Origin: Siphlonurus alternatus
Taxonomy: Eukaryota > Arthropoda > Insecta > Ephemeroptera > Siphlonuridae
Length of the DNA stretch: 64,000 nucleotides
Reading direction: 5' to 3'
Assembly (NCBI GenBank): GCA_949825025.1
Contig: OX463779.1
Span: forward strand, 24,038,816 to 24,102,815
The notes beneath the pieces are model-generated. The model saw only the letters and a list, made by a program, of their open reading frames with translations, was not told where the DNA came from and ran no database searches. This document shows positions 12,681 through 26,844 of this stretch, one piece after another (positions within the stretch are counted from its first letter, which is position 1; every line of letters starts with the position of its first letter). The translations under genes and the position numbers were made by a program.

Positions 12681-15139
12681 AAATAAAAAGAAAAAAAAAG
12701 AACTTTAAATTGCACATCGAAAACTTTGTATATATAAAAAAACAAATGCTAATATTGCCATTTTATAACTTTATTTTTTATTTTTATCCAAAGTTTATGA
12801 AAGTATATCTTATTACATTTTATTAGAATGACTTTAACTAAAGATTAATATGTTTTCTATTTTCTGTTAAGCACAAAAAGTCATGAAACTCGAACTGGTC
12901 TGTTATTTTGCGAACACTCAGCCGGTCAGTCGGGAGGCCCAAGCAAGCGGTGAGTTAGGAAGCGGTCTGCTGCTGCTGGCCTATATTTGATTACGACATT
13001 TTGCAAGCAGGTCCAGCTGAATGGCCCGGGGCGGGACACTGTCCACTCCACTAATTATATCCAGCAGCTATATAATAATTATCATAATGAATGACTTAAA
13101 ACGATATATAGCCTCAAAATTAATTCACCCCAAATTAAGCTATACCTTACAATTTTCTGACTGATTTAGATACAACATTTTTTGTTTTAAATATATAAAA
13201 ATTTTATAATACATGACATGTAAAGTAAAAGCTTGTATTTTAGCATTTTGGTAAATTGATCTGTTATTATGTAAAATGTTTTTAACTTATATAAAAAAAG
13301 ATACAAAAAATAATATACAATATTATAATATTATGGAAATCATCTTTACCATTACACTTTTTAAGTATTCAAAAAAATAATAAAAAATTATGATTATTTT
13401 GAAAATAAAATCAATGAACTTAGCAAAGCAAGTTCAAAGAATTAAAAAATATATATACTATACAATTTGGAAACACTATCCCGTAAAAAAAAAAATTGCT
13501 AAAAAAAAATCTCAACAAGTGATGTTAATGAACACGCGTGTACTTCAAAGCGAAGAAATCAGAGCAGTTTAAATTGGCTCACGACTTTTGCAAGGGTACT
13601 TAGCACTTAACGTTGAGCGCACGCTTATACCTGTCTGTCGTTGAACCGCTATAGTACTTGACCGTTGTAATAGCAGACTTAATCTATTACAGTGATTAAA
13701 TCATTATTTTTAGTACTATAATAATTATCAGGTTTAACCATGATTGTTAATGTTAAATTAAGAGTAGAGTAGTAAGGAAATAAAAAATATAATATATAAT
13801 GCATGTTTGAAAGATATTAAATTAAGAAATTGCAGGAGAATGTTAGTAAATTTAATTACACAAGTATTTAAATTTGTATCACATATAAATGTAATTTTAA
13901 TGACTTTATATTCAGAGCAAATGAAAGATTAAAAATAAATCTATATGTAAAATATTAAGCAAAGAAGGTATTACTTGACGTCATGATTTTTTTCAGTTAA
14001 ATACACTATATACTCACGGCAGTGCCGGGCCGTGGGGCACTTTGCAATTAAAACTCCCATCAACTTAGCTTGAAGCGTTCCAGCAGTCAATCTTTGCACA
14101 TTTCCCGCGTCATGTTTGCGGTAATGGGCTCCGTAGTTCAATCCTCCAAGATGCAGACGCGGGAGCTAAACGTTAGTAGCTGCCGCCTGAGTAGCCACAA
14201 CTACCCATGCCGTGAGAAATTAATAAAACATCCGGATTCTCTCCTTCGCATTTACCATCCGTAAAACATTCTGCAATTCAATAACTTTGAAATAAAAAAA
14301 ATTCAAGAAGACTTGACTACATATTATAATATACTTCGTGACCTAAAGATGAAAAAAAAAATTTAATAGAAAACATAAAGATCTCAAAAACTCTATTAAG
14401 CATATTAATTTAATTTATAATTGGCACAAAAAAAATAAAAAGAAAGAAATAAGTGATTAATTAAGTTAAAAATCCAAGGCAAAAAAACAAGGAAAAGGTC
14501 AATATATTATAATAATCAAGTTACAAAGAAAAGAAATCATATTAAGAATGAATAAAGTGAATTACAATAAATCAATAAAGCGGCTAACTCAATTTTACGT
14601 AATGTCTCGCTGACATGTTTCTTTGTGTTTGCCCTCACCCATGCATTGTGCTGCCTAAAAAAGATTGACACGAAGATTTCATCCTCTCACATGGGCGTCG
14701 GGTTTTTTGGTATGCTGTGTCTAGAAAACTCATTACAGACGATTGGCAGGCGGGCAGGCAGCTGATCAAGGTGCACTGCTTGAGATAAGCTTATTGTGTT
14801 TGTGTTTTCCGATTGAATTGAGCCAATAACACGCTTCTGATGAATGGAACAAGTGCTACCGATATGGAGCGGACGAACGTACGGGTGGGATGTGCGCTGG
14901 AGCAGCGGGGGGTGCCTCGCCCATTCCTAGTCTCGAGTAGCGGCGCCCAAAGTCAACCCCCCTTCTCTCAACTCTGCGCATCTTTGCGTGACGAGACAGA
15001 TATACCGGAGTGAACATAAATTGATAATTTATATTAGAAACTCTCTACAGACACCTTGAAATGGAATGCGAGTCCAGGAAATTACGAACATTTTCTTAAA
15101 CTTAATTTTGTATTAGAATATTTAGAATTTTGGGTGTGT

Positions 15140-15141
<2 letters not shown>

Positions 15142-15187
<46 letters not shown>
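15142..15187 (+). repeat. (GA)n microsatellite
   Basis: About 46 bp of uninterrupted GA. Apparent ORFs through it are translations of the repeat. GA tracts can bind GAGA-factor-type proteins in arthropods. Confidence 0.97.
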
Positions 15188-15189
<2 letters not shown>

Positions 15190-17767
15190 GAGAAAGGGGT
15201 ATGAGAATAAGAAGCGAACCATAAATTTAATAATTTGATGAGGTTTAAATGAAATGTATTTTCTATTTAAGAATATTTATTATCTGTTTTACTTATGATC
15301 TGTTAGTCTACATATATATGGTTTTGTGCAGAAACCAGGTGTGGCTTTTTATTTTGGACTACCGCTTAATTCATCATGCGTAGAATTTAATCAATTTTTT
15401 ATTTTAAATATATTATTACTTTTCTATTTACGAAATTATTCAAATATTTGTAATTTTGATTAAATTTTCATAATTCATAATCAATCCTGTGGGTGTTTTC
15501 CTTTGGTAAAAAAAAATAAGTATTTTGGATGGATGATAGAGCTAAGAATTGAAAGTGTGTTTTAGTTAATAATATTTTCCCCTGAGGAGGAACTGATTCA
15601 ATATAATACATGCATCTCACCAAAATTCCCAGAACTATAAGACGTATACAAGGAGTGGCTTGTCCGCTTTTCAAACCCAATTAACGCCTTCACGTGCATT
15701 ATATACAAGAAATTGAAATTTTACAGCGATTTATTATGGAAAATAACCCTTGAATTTTTATCATAATTATATTTTTTTACATAATACATATTAAAATAAT
15801 GTGTTGGTGTTATAATATTATAAACTGTTTACTTCGCTTTTCAACACTATATTGTAAATTGATTTAGACTGTAATGCTGGGGCAAGCGTGTGATGGATGA
15901 GGTGGTTGATTGTGATTGGGTGGGGGCGGCTTACGAGGGGCGGGGCGGGACCCGGGGGCCGCTAAGAAGGCTAAAGCAAGCACTGTCCGCACCCACACCA
16001 TATGGAGGTGGTGGCACGTCTCCAGGGCAAGCAGACCTGCTTCTGAGCACCTGAATCACTCACGCGTATCACCACTTGGCTACTTGCTTTGTTTTACAGC
16101 ACCTTTAACTCAATTCTTTATTGTTTAAAAAAAATATATGATTTAATTTTAAAATTTGTTTACAAAAAAATTCTTTCACATTTAAAAAAATATATAATAG
16201 TCGTGGGAAGGAAACAAAAGAGATGAGAAGAAGCGCTTTACAATTGTTTGTTACACCACGGCCTTATTATTTCAGTTTCCTCGTGTCCAATAAACAATAG
16301 TCGAAGATTGCGGCGAGTTCTGATCAAGACGTCATCGTCTGGAATAGCGTGCGTGACTGAGCTTTACCGTCTCGTACATGTTATAGCACGCATTCCGTCA
16401 GAGCCTGTTGTAGTATACGAACAACCCACAATCATCGAGACGCGAGCAAAATTAGCTCGTGCCTTAAAGTTGTTGCAACGTAATAATGCAGCCAATTAAA
16501 TCTTCACTACTTAACTTATGTTGTTTCTGTTGAGAATTTAACTTGTAAATATATTTTAAAAACAATATCATAAATATATCAATATATCCTTATTCTCGTG
16601 TTGGAAAATACATGCATATATATATATATTATGTATAAAGAAAATAATGTATATATGTAAATTGCATTTTTTATTTTGAAAATGTTTATATCTCTTGTCA
16701 AAAGATTAAAAAAAAATATATATTATTTTTTGTTATAAAATCTTAGTAAACAAACTCGGCTAGAATACAGTAATGATACGTTGCGTTTGAAAGCATCATT
16801 ATTCCGTAGTATATTGAGAGGATCGAGCTCGCTCTAAATTGACAGCGATGCGGTAAAAAAACGCGGTCTGCCAAGCAAGCCTGCTGCAGTGTCATGCGCG
16901 CAATGTAAATGAGACCGATGGGAATGTAGCGATACGAGAGCTGAGATAAGATCACGCTGAGCCAGCCGCCGCCACAGCCAGTGAGGAGCAGTAATGTATG
17001 ATTTCCACGTTTGGGACCAGTTTGTGAGCTCGACTTTTTCTAGTCGCGATATCTTCACTCTGTGTGTTGTTGACTCAGAAGGAGTCTCTCTCTATTTAAT
17101 TTGGATTTAGTACAGCAAGCTATTAAATTTCTAAGAATTATAATCCATCAATATAATTCTTATTTTAAATTAATGCCAAATAAATATAATTATGCAAGAT
17201 GAATTATTTCGACTGATTTATTTTAAATTGACGTGGCCCATATTTACTCTACCTGTAATTCATGTTTAATGTTTGCTAATGATTATAAATGCATTGTCGA
17301 CTATGAGTCACGTCTTCAAATAGTTAAAAAATGAACTCACTTTACATGACCAAATTTGAATAATAATTAATGTTAGTCGAGTATAAAATGAAAGGAAAAT
17401 AAATATATGGTTTATGGTTCTAGTTAGTTTGCAGCACATATAAAAAAATGTATTTGCGTTAACCATTTGTAGTTGCGAGCGAAGTCAAATAATAAGTCAA
17501 GAATTTAAGACAGTTTCTACGATGTTTTTTTTTTTACCGTCAATTTAAAATAATAAATTACTTATTTTTATTTAAAAAAATGAAAATAAAACAAAACAAT
17601 AAATTTTGAAGTCCACATTGATTTTTCTGTGTCTATTTTTGTCTTAAAGTATACAACAACAAAATCACATTTGCGCAGTGAGATTACACATTACGATAAG
17701 ATAAAATTTACTATAATTTTAAATTCAACAAAGAAATATTATTTAATTATTTTGACAATAATATATC
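15188..17767. other. Non-coding
   Basis: Islands: 15860-16090 (G-rich), 16250-16500 (an open frame to 16499 with a TTATTATTTCAG acceptor-like site but no other support) and 16750-17085. The remainder is AT-rich. Confidence 0.6.
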
Positions 17768-18182
17768 TTAAGGTAGAGATAATGTTGATCAGCTTTTTTT
17801 TTTTTTTTTTTTTTTTTTTAGCTCCATTTGATCAACATGTAAACCTTAGCAAATTCACAAAAATTCAGAATTTTTTTTGAAAGGCATCAGATATTAGTGT
17901 CTAAAAGGCATAGAAAAAATTTCAAAACAATTCAACAAGCAGATTTTTTTTTAATTAATTTATTTAATTTTCAGTATAGGGCTTTCCAATGGATGGAGAG
18001 ACAAACTAAAAACTTAATTTAAAAAACTCGGCTTGTTAAATTGTTTTGAAACTTTTTCTATGGATTTTAGGCTTTAATATCTGCCTCTCAAAAAATTTAA
18101 GAATTTTAGTAAATTTGCTAACGTTTACATGTTAATCAAATGGAGCTAAAAAATCAGCTGATAGACGTTATCTTAACCTTAA
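17768..18182. mobile_element. TTAA-flanked foldback MITE, copy A (415 bp)
   Basis: TTAA at both ends is followed inward by an inverted terminal repeat beginning GGTAGAGATAAT. The right end reads CGTTATCTTAACC before TTAA. The arms share GTTTACATGTTAATCAAATG and ATCTGCCTCTCAAAA with the copy at 57622-58014, so the two are one family. In this copy a 26-T tract (17794-17819) has expanded in the left arm where the right arm has only about six A. TTAA duplication is the hallmark of piggyBac-type transposition, although the terminus GGTAG is not the usual CCC. Confidence 0.82.
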
Positions 18183-21100
18183 CAGAAAAAGTGAAAAACT
18201 TAAGTAACCCAATCTGCAGTCAACGTATTACAAGATATACTGTTAGGCACACTTAATTGCATAACACAGATTCCACCAGGTGTATATGCAGGTTCATACA
18301 TTCAATTATAAAGGACAATGGTTATAATGTGGGCGATTAAGAAACAGTTACATAACTTGGAAGACATTATAAATTGTCTTCCTACACTATTTGTATATTA
18401 TTACGCAGCTTTCCAGTATTTAAGTCCCAAAATGGTTTGAATGAAATCATATTAAACTTATTTTTTAAATATTTCCCATGAAGTGAATTGATTGCAAACA
18501 GGGAAAGCAGAGGACGGAAAGCAAGGGAGGGCCAACACAAATTTTGTATATCGTGCGGTGCAGGCTGACATTTCATAGACAGAGAGAGGGCGTTGCGTAC
18601 TTTACACACATTTATTATCAGGTGAAACGGATGGATAAATTTTCATATATAAACCACAGAAGAGATTGGGCGGGATATGAATTAATGAGAAGAGCTCAAG
18701 TTTGCAACGACGAGAATAATTCTAGTTTGATACACAATGCCTAAAGAGAGTCGAGACGACACAAACATATAACACGACAACGACCCTCAAAAAAAAAGGG
18801 GGGGGGGGTCTAAAAGAATGTATGACAGGACCCATTACAAGGGCGTAGGAAGATTTTTTTTTTATTTAAAAAATCGTTTACGTTGATTTGACAAGCATTT
18901 TTTTTATTATTATTATTTCTAGTTGTAAAGAATTATAACCCCGCCCCAATAGATTTATAACGAAACATAATCAAGTAGTGAGGCGCGCAGGATTAGGGTC
19001 TGGATCCCCGCCCGGAAAGCCAGGTGTAGGCGGCGTGGTGTCGGACTGTATTGTCCGCGCCCGCATGCCAGCAGGACGCGCGCCAGCAGCACGTGGGTAG
19101 CTGGACCAGATGCACTGGACCTGCCCACCAGATGCACTTGATGTCAGACACACTTTAATTAAATCGAACTTATGATTGATTGCTTAGCTCTTATAATTAC
19201 ATATTGTTGTTCTACTGATTTAATCTAGATAATGCAAAAGAGAAAACAATATTTACGAAGTACAGTATGAACAGTAACAATGTGAAATAAAAAAAGAAGA
19301 GAGGTGCAAAAGCGAACGAGTTTATGAATTTTACTTCTGATTTTAGTTCAAAATTTAAATTTCATTTTACGGTATAAAAATTTCTTATTGTGATTATAAA
19401 CTTTCTATTATTGTATTATTCTTAAATTTTAATTCATATCAATTAGGCCATACCGCTCATAATCGTACAAGTTTCTTATATCAATACTCTTTTTTAAGTT
19501 TGAATGCTTACTTCAATAGCAGAATATACTGTAGCAAGCTGACTTTGTAAATAAAAGAAAAATATGTTTCTACTTAATAATGCAATGCAATTATGTTTCA
19601 GATAAAAAAAAAAAAAAAAAAAGTCCCCTGAAACGTATGCAACTTGTTCGACATGTGGTAACTTGAACGACTGCATAAATTTTGTCAAAGTTCAGTTCAG
19701 TCATTTAGTTATCCATTATATTAATTAGAATTAATGTTTGTTGTTATATACGTATTAATATACAGGATATTAAATCTAAATGGTACAAAGATAGAATTAT
19801 TAATTCTGTTTCTGTAGCACTTTACTGAGATTTTAGAAAGATTATTAACCAAAAACACTTACAGATGATTTAAATATATTTCATCAACATGATTTCAAAT
19901 TAATTTATTTAAATAAAATTCATCAGAAAAAAAGAACATCTGTATTTTAAACTATATTTTTATTCTAAACGGTGCTATTGATTTAAATTTATAAATTCTT
20001 AAATAATTATATATGAAGTTAAAAACTAATTATTATGCATGTAATCTAGGTTTTGTATTACTTTAGTAAACGCGGACATTGAAATTCCTTTTAAAATTAA
20101 ATCTAATGATTAACATACTTGATGTTGGTAAAAATAAAACTAATAAATGTTTGATACTATAATATGTTGAAACTTACTCACTTACTTCATGTGTAGTTTA
20201 TATATTATGTATATATATAAAAAAAACTTAAATATATAAAGCGATAAATATTCTTTTAACCTTCATCGCTTTTAAAATATAAGTAGTACAGTTTAATTGT
20301 CATTAGAATCATTATTCATTTTGTTGGACCACTTAAAGGTTATTTAAAATATAATGTCAGTTATAGTCGATCTATATAGATAGCTTCTCTCAGTATAACA
20401 TTATGTAATTGCGTTCTCGAATAGATTGTGGTAGGTGTGAATTATGTGCTCATATATCAAACATTTGGATGGAATTAATCGGGATTTTTTTTCTTTTTTT
20501 CTGCGCTCGGGGGCCAAAACACCTTGGCGGTTGCTTAAGTTGGTATCTGGGGCCTGAGGCGGGGGAGGGGAAATCTTCAACTCTCTAGCCTGCATGGGTG
20601 AGCAACCTGACTATCTCAAATGGGTGACAACATGAATGCGACGCGTACAGAACCATGTGAGAAGATACAAGAAAAAAAAACAACGTAGAAATCAAAACCG
20701 ATGCTATGAGAGCTATTTAAGAAATTTAATATTTATTATATAATATTAGAAATGGGAACGAGAAGTAATCATAAAAAATGACTAAATTCATAACATGACA
20801 TGACATATAAGTTATTATCATTAGTAAATATCCGATCGATTAAAGAAAGAAATAATAATATAAAAAAAAATGTATTTTATATGTAGAGAAAATTTTAATC
20901 AGCTGTCTTCAAATTTCAGCTAATCGACTTTCTGTTGACGTTTTACAATGATTAGATTTTTTTTATGAGGTTTTAAACGGCAGACAATCTGACAGTCATT
21001 TTGTTCATTAGTTCATTTTAAATAATAATAATATATTTTAACAACATTTATAACTTTTTACTGTGACATAACTATTTTCTAAAGTAAAAGTATTCGTAAT

Positions 21101-22099
21101 ATTCTACACATTAAACAAATAACTTTGAATTGGCATCTCATAGTTGACTTGGCAAATTCTTTGTTTTTAAGATCTTTCATCCAAAACCTAATTCGCATTA
21201 ATACTGACGTCACACGTCACGTATACCTTTTAATGCAGCCCAATGAAAAAGCCAAAGCCAATTTTAGTGAGCAACTGTGTATCAGTGAACACAGAATATA
21301 AGAGTCTTGTAAAGGAAGTTTATTACAGCGTGTTTGCCAGTGTGGAGGCGGGTCCAGGAGCTACCCTGGTATTACTTCAGGTTATCATCAGGTGATCCGT
21401 ACTGCCAAGGCAGGTGGCCGTGCAATTCCAACAAACTGTCAATACTTTCTGACCCTCACATCTCGCTGGCCATCGCGGTAAGCAAATAAACATTGCAATA
21501 ACACAAGAAGTGACGCCCTTTTGCGGTACCAGGAAGCTTTTTTGTAAATATTCAATGATGAAGATAAACATTGATGGATTGAAAGTTTTTACAAGGTATA
21601 GGTTCTAGAATCCCACAGTATAATATTATCAAGCTAAAATCGATTATAATAAATAAAATGAGATTATTAAAATAAAAATAGATAATTTTTTTGTCAGTTT
21701 TACAGAACAGAAAAATGTGATGGGAACTTGTTTTTTTTTCCTTCTTTTTTAAAAAAAATGTTATAAAAATATTTTTAAATGTTTCCAATGAAAGTTCAAC
21801 ATTTTAACAACCAATCTTAATTCTTAAAACATTGATATCTTCATCAATAAGAGCAAACAAAATAAATTATAATACTAGAAATATATTATAAAGAAAAGTC
21901 AACATTCTTAAAGATTCTTGTATAAAATAAGTTATTTTTTTCCCTCTTTTTCTTATAAAAAGATTTAACTTTAAAGGATCAGCATAATATATTTCAGTGA
22001 AATTCCTTACGCGGTCAGTGAAAGACGTTCAAGCTTGGTTTCTTGCGATTATCTCGCAACGAACACCGACACACGGGCACGTAACAGGAAGACTGTCGC

Positions 22100-22100
<1 letters not shown>
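18183..22100. other. Non-coding
   Basis: Islands: 18470-18780, 18940-19150, 20400-20660, 21190-21545 (TGACGTCA at 21205-21212) and 22000-22100. The stretch 19150-20400 is AT-rich and holds one AAGTTGCATA-type motif and an A18 run; nothing else was recognised. Confidence 0.6.
19623..19660 (-). repeat. Single copy of the AAGTTGCATA-type motif
   Basis: On the minus strand it reads TGTCGAACAAGTTGCATACG then TTTCAGGGGACTT. It keeps the GTCGAA, AAGTTGCATA and CAGGGG blocks seen in other copies. Confidence 0.5.

Positions 22101-22191
<91 letters not shown>
22101..22191 (+). repeat. (CT)n microsatellite
   Basis: About 91 bp of CT with a single TTT interruption at the 3' end. Ser/Leu repeat ORFs over 21997-22256 are artefacts of this tract. 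Confidence 0.97.
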
Positions 22192-22192
<1 letters not shown>

Positions 22193-23888
22193 ATCTCTTT
22201 ACTTGCTTGTTGCTGCTTATTTCAGATTGAGATCTGCCCATGAAGGCGCCTTGTAGCGTGTTCATCAGTCATCACCTGAACAAACCGTCATAACTGCATC
22301 CATGCAGCAGAAAAGTGCATTATGCAGTCGAGTATATCTATATACAACAGTGGCTGCTGCTGTAACAAGAGAATTTATGTATGCAACGAATCCACCACTG
22401 CTGCAGTATTCACGTCTTGATTCATGACCATATAACATGAAAGCTGACATTTAGACTCATGAGTGCAGTGTATACATATAGAAATCTTAACAAGTCAATG
22501 TCAGTTAAGAATAAAGTGACTCACATCTATATATTTATCACTTGTAACAATAATAATAAAAAATAAATAAATAAAAATAAAGTTAGTAAGGTTCAAATGT
22601 ATGTACTTTATAAATATAAGAAAACTTTTAGAATTTTATATTCTGATGTTAATGTAGACATGCCTAGCATACGATCAAGTTAAAATAAACTGTTGTTCTT
22701 ACACCAGATATACCTGTCTGATATACAGACCATGACACTGTTATAGATTCAAAGTTGGTATTTATATTTTTTTTAAAAACTAGATTGAGATTAAAACAAA
22801 AAACATTATTTAGATAGTAAAACTATTGACAGTATAATTTAACTATGAAATTCAATAAAATATGCGTAGCACTTTTTCTTTTTATAAGTTTTAAGATACT
22901 CTCTAGGCTTTCTTTTTAAGTTTCCAATTATATTTTATATAATATATGATGAAATAATTAGGAAATCTTCCTATGATGGGCTAGTTTATTTAATAGTTCC
23001 TGAGATATGCTGGCAAAAATTCTTTAATAAAATTTTGTGGCGAGAAATTATGTTACAAAATATTTCTGTATACAAACACTGAACATACAATGTGACAAAT
23101 AATTGTTGAAAATTTATTTATATTATTATTATTTTAGCAATTTGATGTACCAAATCTTACGTATTACGTACTTACACTGTCATATATTATTTATTTACAT
23201 TATGATCAACTTTAGATTTCATATTATTATTTGTTTAGATGAATATTTTTATGACAACAAACTTGACAACAATTCTTGTAGCATCCTTGGAGCACCATGG
23301 AGTTTCACGGTGGTGACTCATGACGTCACGGAGGTCCTCTCGGAGACTCAATGACTCTCGAGGATGTGTGACACCACCCTTGCTTACACGTCAGTCAGCA
23401 AAACAAACGTCACAACAAAATATTTTGTCATCTTCAGGTCTACTAAACACTTTAAGCTTAGCAAAGTTACTTGGAAATGCTCTTTCAAAAACATAAAAAA
23501 ATAAGATTTTTTTTAAGTACGCTTTGATGTTAAAAATTTTTCCTACCTTTCAAAAGCATTCGTGTGTCATGTTTTTCATTGTGGACAATAAAGTGACTAT
23601 GAAAATATAGAGATTATTAATGTATTAAACGCATGCAGTATTAAATGTAATAATTTGTCTAGAGAGTCTATATAATATAGTTTAAAATAAAAAATTACAT
23701 TTTTTTTAAAAAAAATCTATATTTTAGCATTTCTTTTGTATTTGAATTAACATCAAAACTTAATTTAAAAAAAAAAGAAAGAAGATTTTATCTTAAAGAA
23801 ATACCAGAGATGATAAACTAACTAACCTATCCGGAAATACTTATGATATTTTTTTTATTAATTTTATAGATTTGAAAATTATATCATA

Positions 23889-24202
23889 CAATGAGATATT
23901 AGAATGTGAAAATTTTAGTGGCTTAATCGAAAGAAGGGGTAAAAATATGGTACTGTGAATTTTTTCAGATTTTTCTGAGACCGGGAACTATTTTTAAAAA
24001 ATTATTGAAAGTCTATTTTGATGACATCACGGGCGTCACTTCTTAAGAAAAAGGATAGGGCCCGTGACGTCATAAAATATTCAATATTTTTTTAAAAAAA
24101 GTTCCCGGTTTTAAAAAAAAATCTGAAAAAATTCACAGTACCATATTTTTACCCCTTCTTTCGATTAAGCTACTAAAATTTTCACATTCTAATATCCCAT
24201 TG
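23889..24202. mobile_element. Foldback MITE of about 314 bp
   Basis: The terminal inverted repeats read CAATGAGATATTAGAATGTG on the left and the reverse complement of CAATGGGATATTAG on the right. The arms extend inward through GGTAAAAATATGGTACTGTG and end near a central GACGTCA-containing stretch. The internal segment GACCGGGAAC followed by an AAATTATTGAAAG run is shared with the element at 46599-46916. No clear target duplication is visible. Confidence 0.78.
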
Positions 24203-25046
24203 ATTTTAAATCATATTTATATTCTTTGCAAAGAATTTACACACAATATAAACAAATTTATTTAAAAATTCATATTTTTTACAACAATATTTATATATAA
24301 ACACATAAATTTTAAAATATAATCATAAATTTTATTGAAGACTTAAATATAATTTAATATTACACATACGAATTGTCGGTAATTGTAGTAATTGTAGCAA
24401 TATCATCATTATTCAGTATCTCATTGACAGTTGAAATATCACATCCGTCACGCACGATCAAGTACTTACAAAGAATAGTTCACGTTTCTTCAACATCAAG
24501 TTTACTTGGCACGTGATTGTGCAGTATACCTTTGATCGGCGGTGCATGAGTGTCGAGTGATATATTATAGACCGGGCTTACTCAATATCTTGAGACTATA
24601 TTAACGTGTGATGATGTTATGTTTACTAAACAGTGGTGGTGACGCAGGACAAAAAGTATCTCAGGTTAAAACGATGCACTGTGATGTTGTGAGAGAACTC
24701 TTTGAATATACCCCCAGGCAAGGGGCGGGGGCTGTAGTAAATCAGGCGTCATTACAAGCAGCTCTGCCACCTCGGGCCCAGTAAACCAGCCGTGTATGAT
24801 AATCAAGCGAGAATGATTATGACGCCCGCAAAACAAATAGAGCAAAACGTAAACCTCATAAAAATGTTATATTTTCTTATGTTATTAAGCTTGAAGCGTC
24901 TATATAAATATATAATATACATTAAATATATATTAAATAAAAACGAAGAAGAATCAAGGTGTGTAAGTATTATTATATAAGCGAAGGTATATATAATATA
25001 ATAAAAGCGGGCAAGATTAGACGTGGCACATTCATCAGACAGTAAC

Positions 25047-25062
25047 AGCGCCCTCTAGCATA
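25047..25062 (-). promoter_or_regulatory. CTCF-like motif
   Basis: On the minus strand TATGCTAGAGGGCGCTG carries the CTAGAGGGCGC core intact but lacks the CCA lead. A similar AGAGGGCGC core is at 54985-55000 (minus). Confidence 0.25.
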
Positions 25063-25752
25063 TATGATACACAAGATGACCAAGAAAATGCCGCGTGCTA
25101 AATTAACTATAACTCTATACACTGATCGCTTTTTCTTACTTGTCTTGTAATAGCTTTAACGGTGATTGGTGTTCTTATATTATTATTATTATTATAACAA
25201 GTCGCATTTAATCTAAAACGTGTGATGGATCTCGTAAAACTATATCTTCTTATTTTTTTTGTTGCATTTTCAGACGTATTCTTTTATGGTCAATATTTTA
25301 TGTTCTGGACAGTACAAAGATGTTTTAAAGTGATTATTTGCTGCACTTTACTAATAACAATCTCCGAGGCCAATTACAACAAGTACACCTCTTTCCACCT
25401 GCAACAAACAGACTCGGTTTTCATCTGATGATTGTATCACTATATAGTAAAGGGAAATCTATATTGATCATGTTATTAATACTCTGTCAGGAAAATTTAA
25501 TAGCACTTGTTTTACTACTTTTTATATTTATAAAATTTATATTAATATACTGTATATACATATACACACACTTAAATACGAGTATAGAATTGTTATATTA
25601 TAATATTTATAATACAATAAGTATCGGAGAACAAACACAACAAAAAACATTCAAAATTTGAAATCAAGAAACAAATTAAAGCATGTCTAATACAAGTCTT
25701 TACAAAGCATAAATCGATGATTAGACGAGGGTTTCAAATTTCAGTCATGTAA

Positions 25753-25910
25753 GTGACAAGACTCTTGGTGCTCAAGTGGTGCTCACTTCCCCACTCCCTT
25801 ATTAAAACAGCAGAAAAAATGATGACATAGACAAGATGGTCCCCTGTGTGAGGTACTCGTCAGGTGACAAGGAACGTGGTGCTCGGGCGGTGCTCATTTT
25901 CCCACCCCCC
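25753..25910 (+). repeat. Diverged direct duplication, 111-bp offset
   Basis: A ~46-bp segment starting GTGACAAG, containing TGGTGCTC and GGTGCTCA and ending in a CCCAC run at 25753-25798, recurs at 25864-25910. The sequence between the copies shares GTGGTCCC- or ATGGTCCC-like parts with the sequence after the second copy, so the unit is probably the whole 111 bp. The island is GC-richer than its surroundings. Confidence 0.55.
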
Positions 25911-26820
25911 GATCCATCGTCCCACAGGACGTGAGGTGTCAGATAGTTACAGATAAGCGAAGTGGTCCCGCGGTCAAAGTGATATTTTGTTTGTACCCAA
26001 TCAGACATTTCACATATCAACATAATCTCTCGTTTACATTCCATTCACTCGAAGAATCAAAAACGTATTTGACCCCTAAGACTTTTTAAAGTTTATAATC
26101 GTGACTCATATAAAAAAAGTAATAAAATCTATAATAAAGTAAATAAATTTTGTGATAAATCATTTTATTATGACGTATATATTTTTATAAAAAAAATATA
26201 ACTTATAAAAAAAATATCAATTTTTAAACAAATAATTTCAATGCTGCAATTTACTTGCTCTTTATTTTTTTCTTTACTTTCTATGCTACCGATGTATGTA
26301 ATCTGATGTGTATTTTCTCTCCTGGAGCTTATAAATCGTGGTGTTTAGTTAGCTGTTTGTATTATCTTTTAAAAAAGTCTGTGCCTTATGAAATGAGCCG
26401 CGAGGTCACGTGGGTTGGCGGCGGCAAACGTTTGAAGCTGCCGTCGTCGCTTCTGCCTGAACCCACACGCTATTGACATGAGACTGCTGGTGATATAATC
26501 AGCTGACTGCCCTATATGTCCCGTCCCCATGCATCATGATCCTCTATGGCGGCAAAAACGTTTTATATAACAAAATACGTAGCTTTTAGTATAAGAGAAC
26601 AATGTCATAAAAGATTTTCTGTAGCGTATGATAAAGAGCTCTATTAAGAAAAAAAATTAAAAAAATCATGTAAGTTAAATTTGAGTTAACTTGACATTTT
26701 AATGTGCGCAAATAAATTTATAGTATAATACTATAACATTTTTGTTTTTATTTTCAATTATCATTCTAATGGAATAAAAATATGTTCAAGTTCTTACCGT
26801 TTATCAAATTTTGTGGCCCA

Positions 26821-26844
26821 TTTTTTTTTTTTTTTTTTTTTTTT
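26821..26844 (+). repeat. T24 homopolymer
   Basis: Twenty-four consecutive T directly after TTGTGGCCCA. No adjoining element was recognised. Confidence 0.95.

Larger units (their letters stand above)
10351..15141. other. Non-coding, alternating AT-rich and GC-richer
   Basis: Islands: 10610-10700, 11385-11740 (the most CpG-rich, with CAG runs; an 88-codon open frame is present but its start is not ATG and no splice sites fit), 12890-13060, 13570-13680, 14010-14280 (after TGACGTCA at 13976-13983) and 14580-15010. No exon is supported. Confidence 0.65.
22192..25752. other. Non-coding apart from the MITE at 23889-24202
   Basis: Islands: 22200-22460 (GTATGCAAC, weakly like the AAGTTGCATA motif, at 22375-22397), 23270-23420 (TGACGTCA at 23321-23328) and 24400-24800. 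The rest is AT-rich with nothing recognised. Confidence 0.6.

Noticed and set aside
16248..16499. 83-codon frame ending ARALKLLQRNNAAN with an acceptor-like TTATTATTTCAG
   Set aside because: The start is TTG, third-position GC is not raised, and no upstream exon of matching phase was found. Kept only as a remark.
21997..22256. Two overlapping Ser/Leu repeat ORFs
   Set aside because: They are translations of the (CT)n microsatellite.
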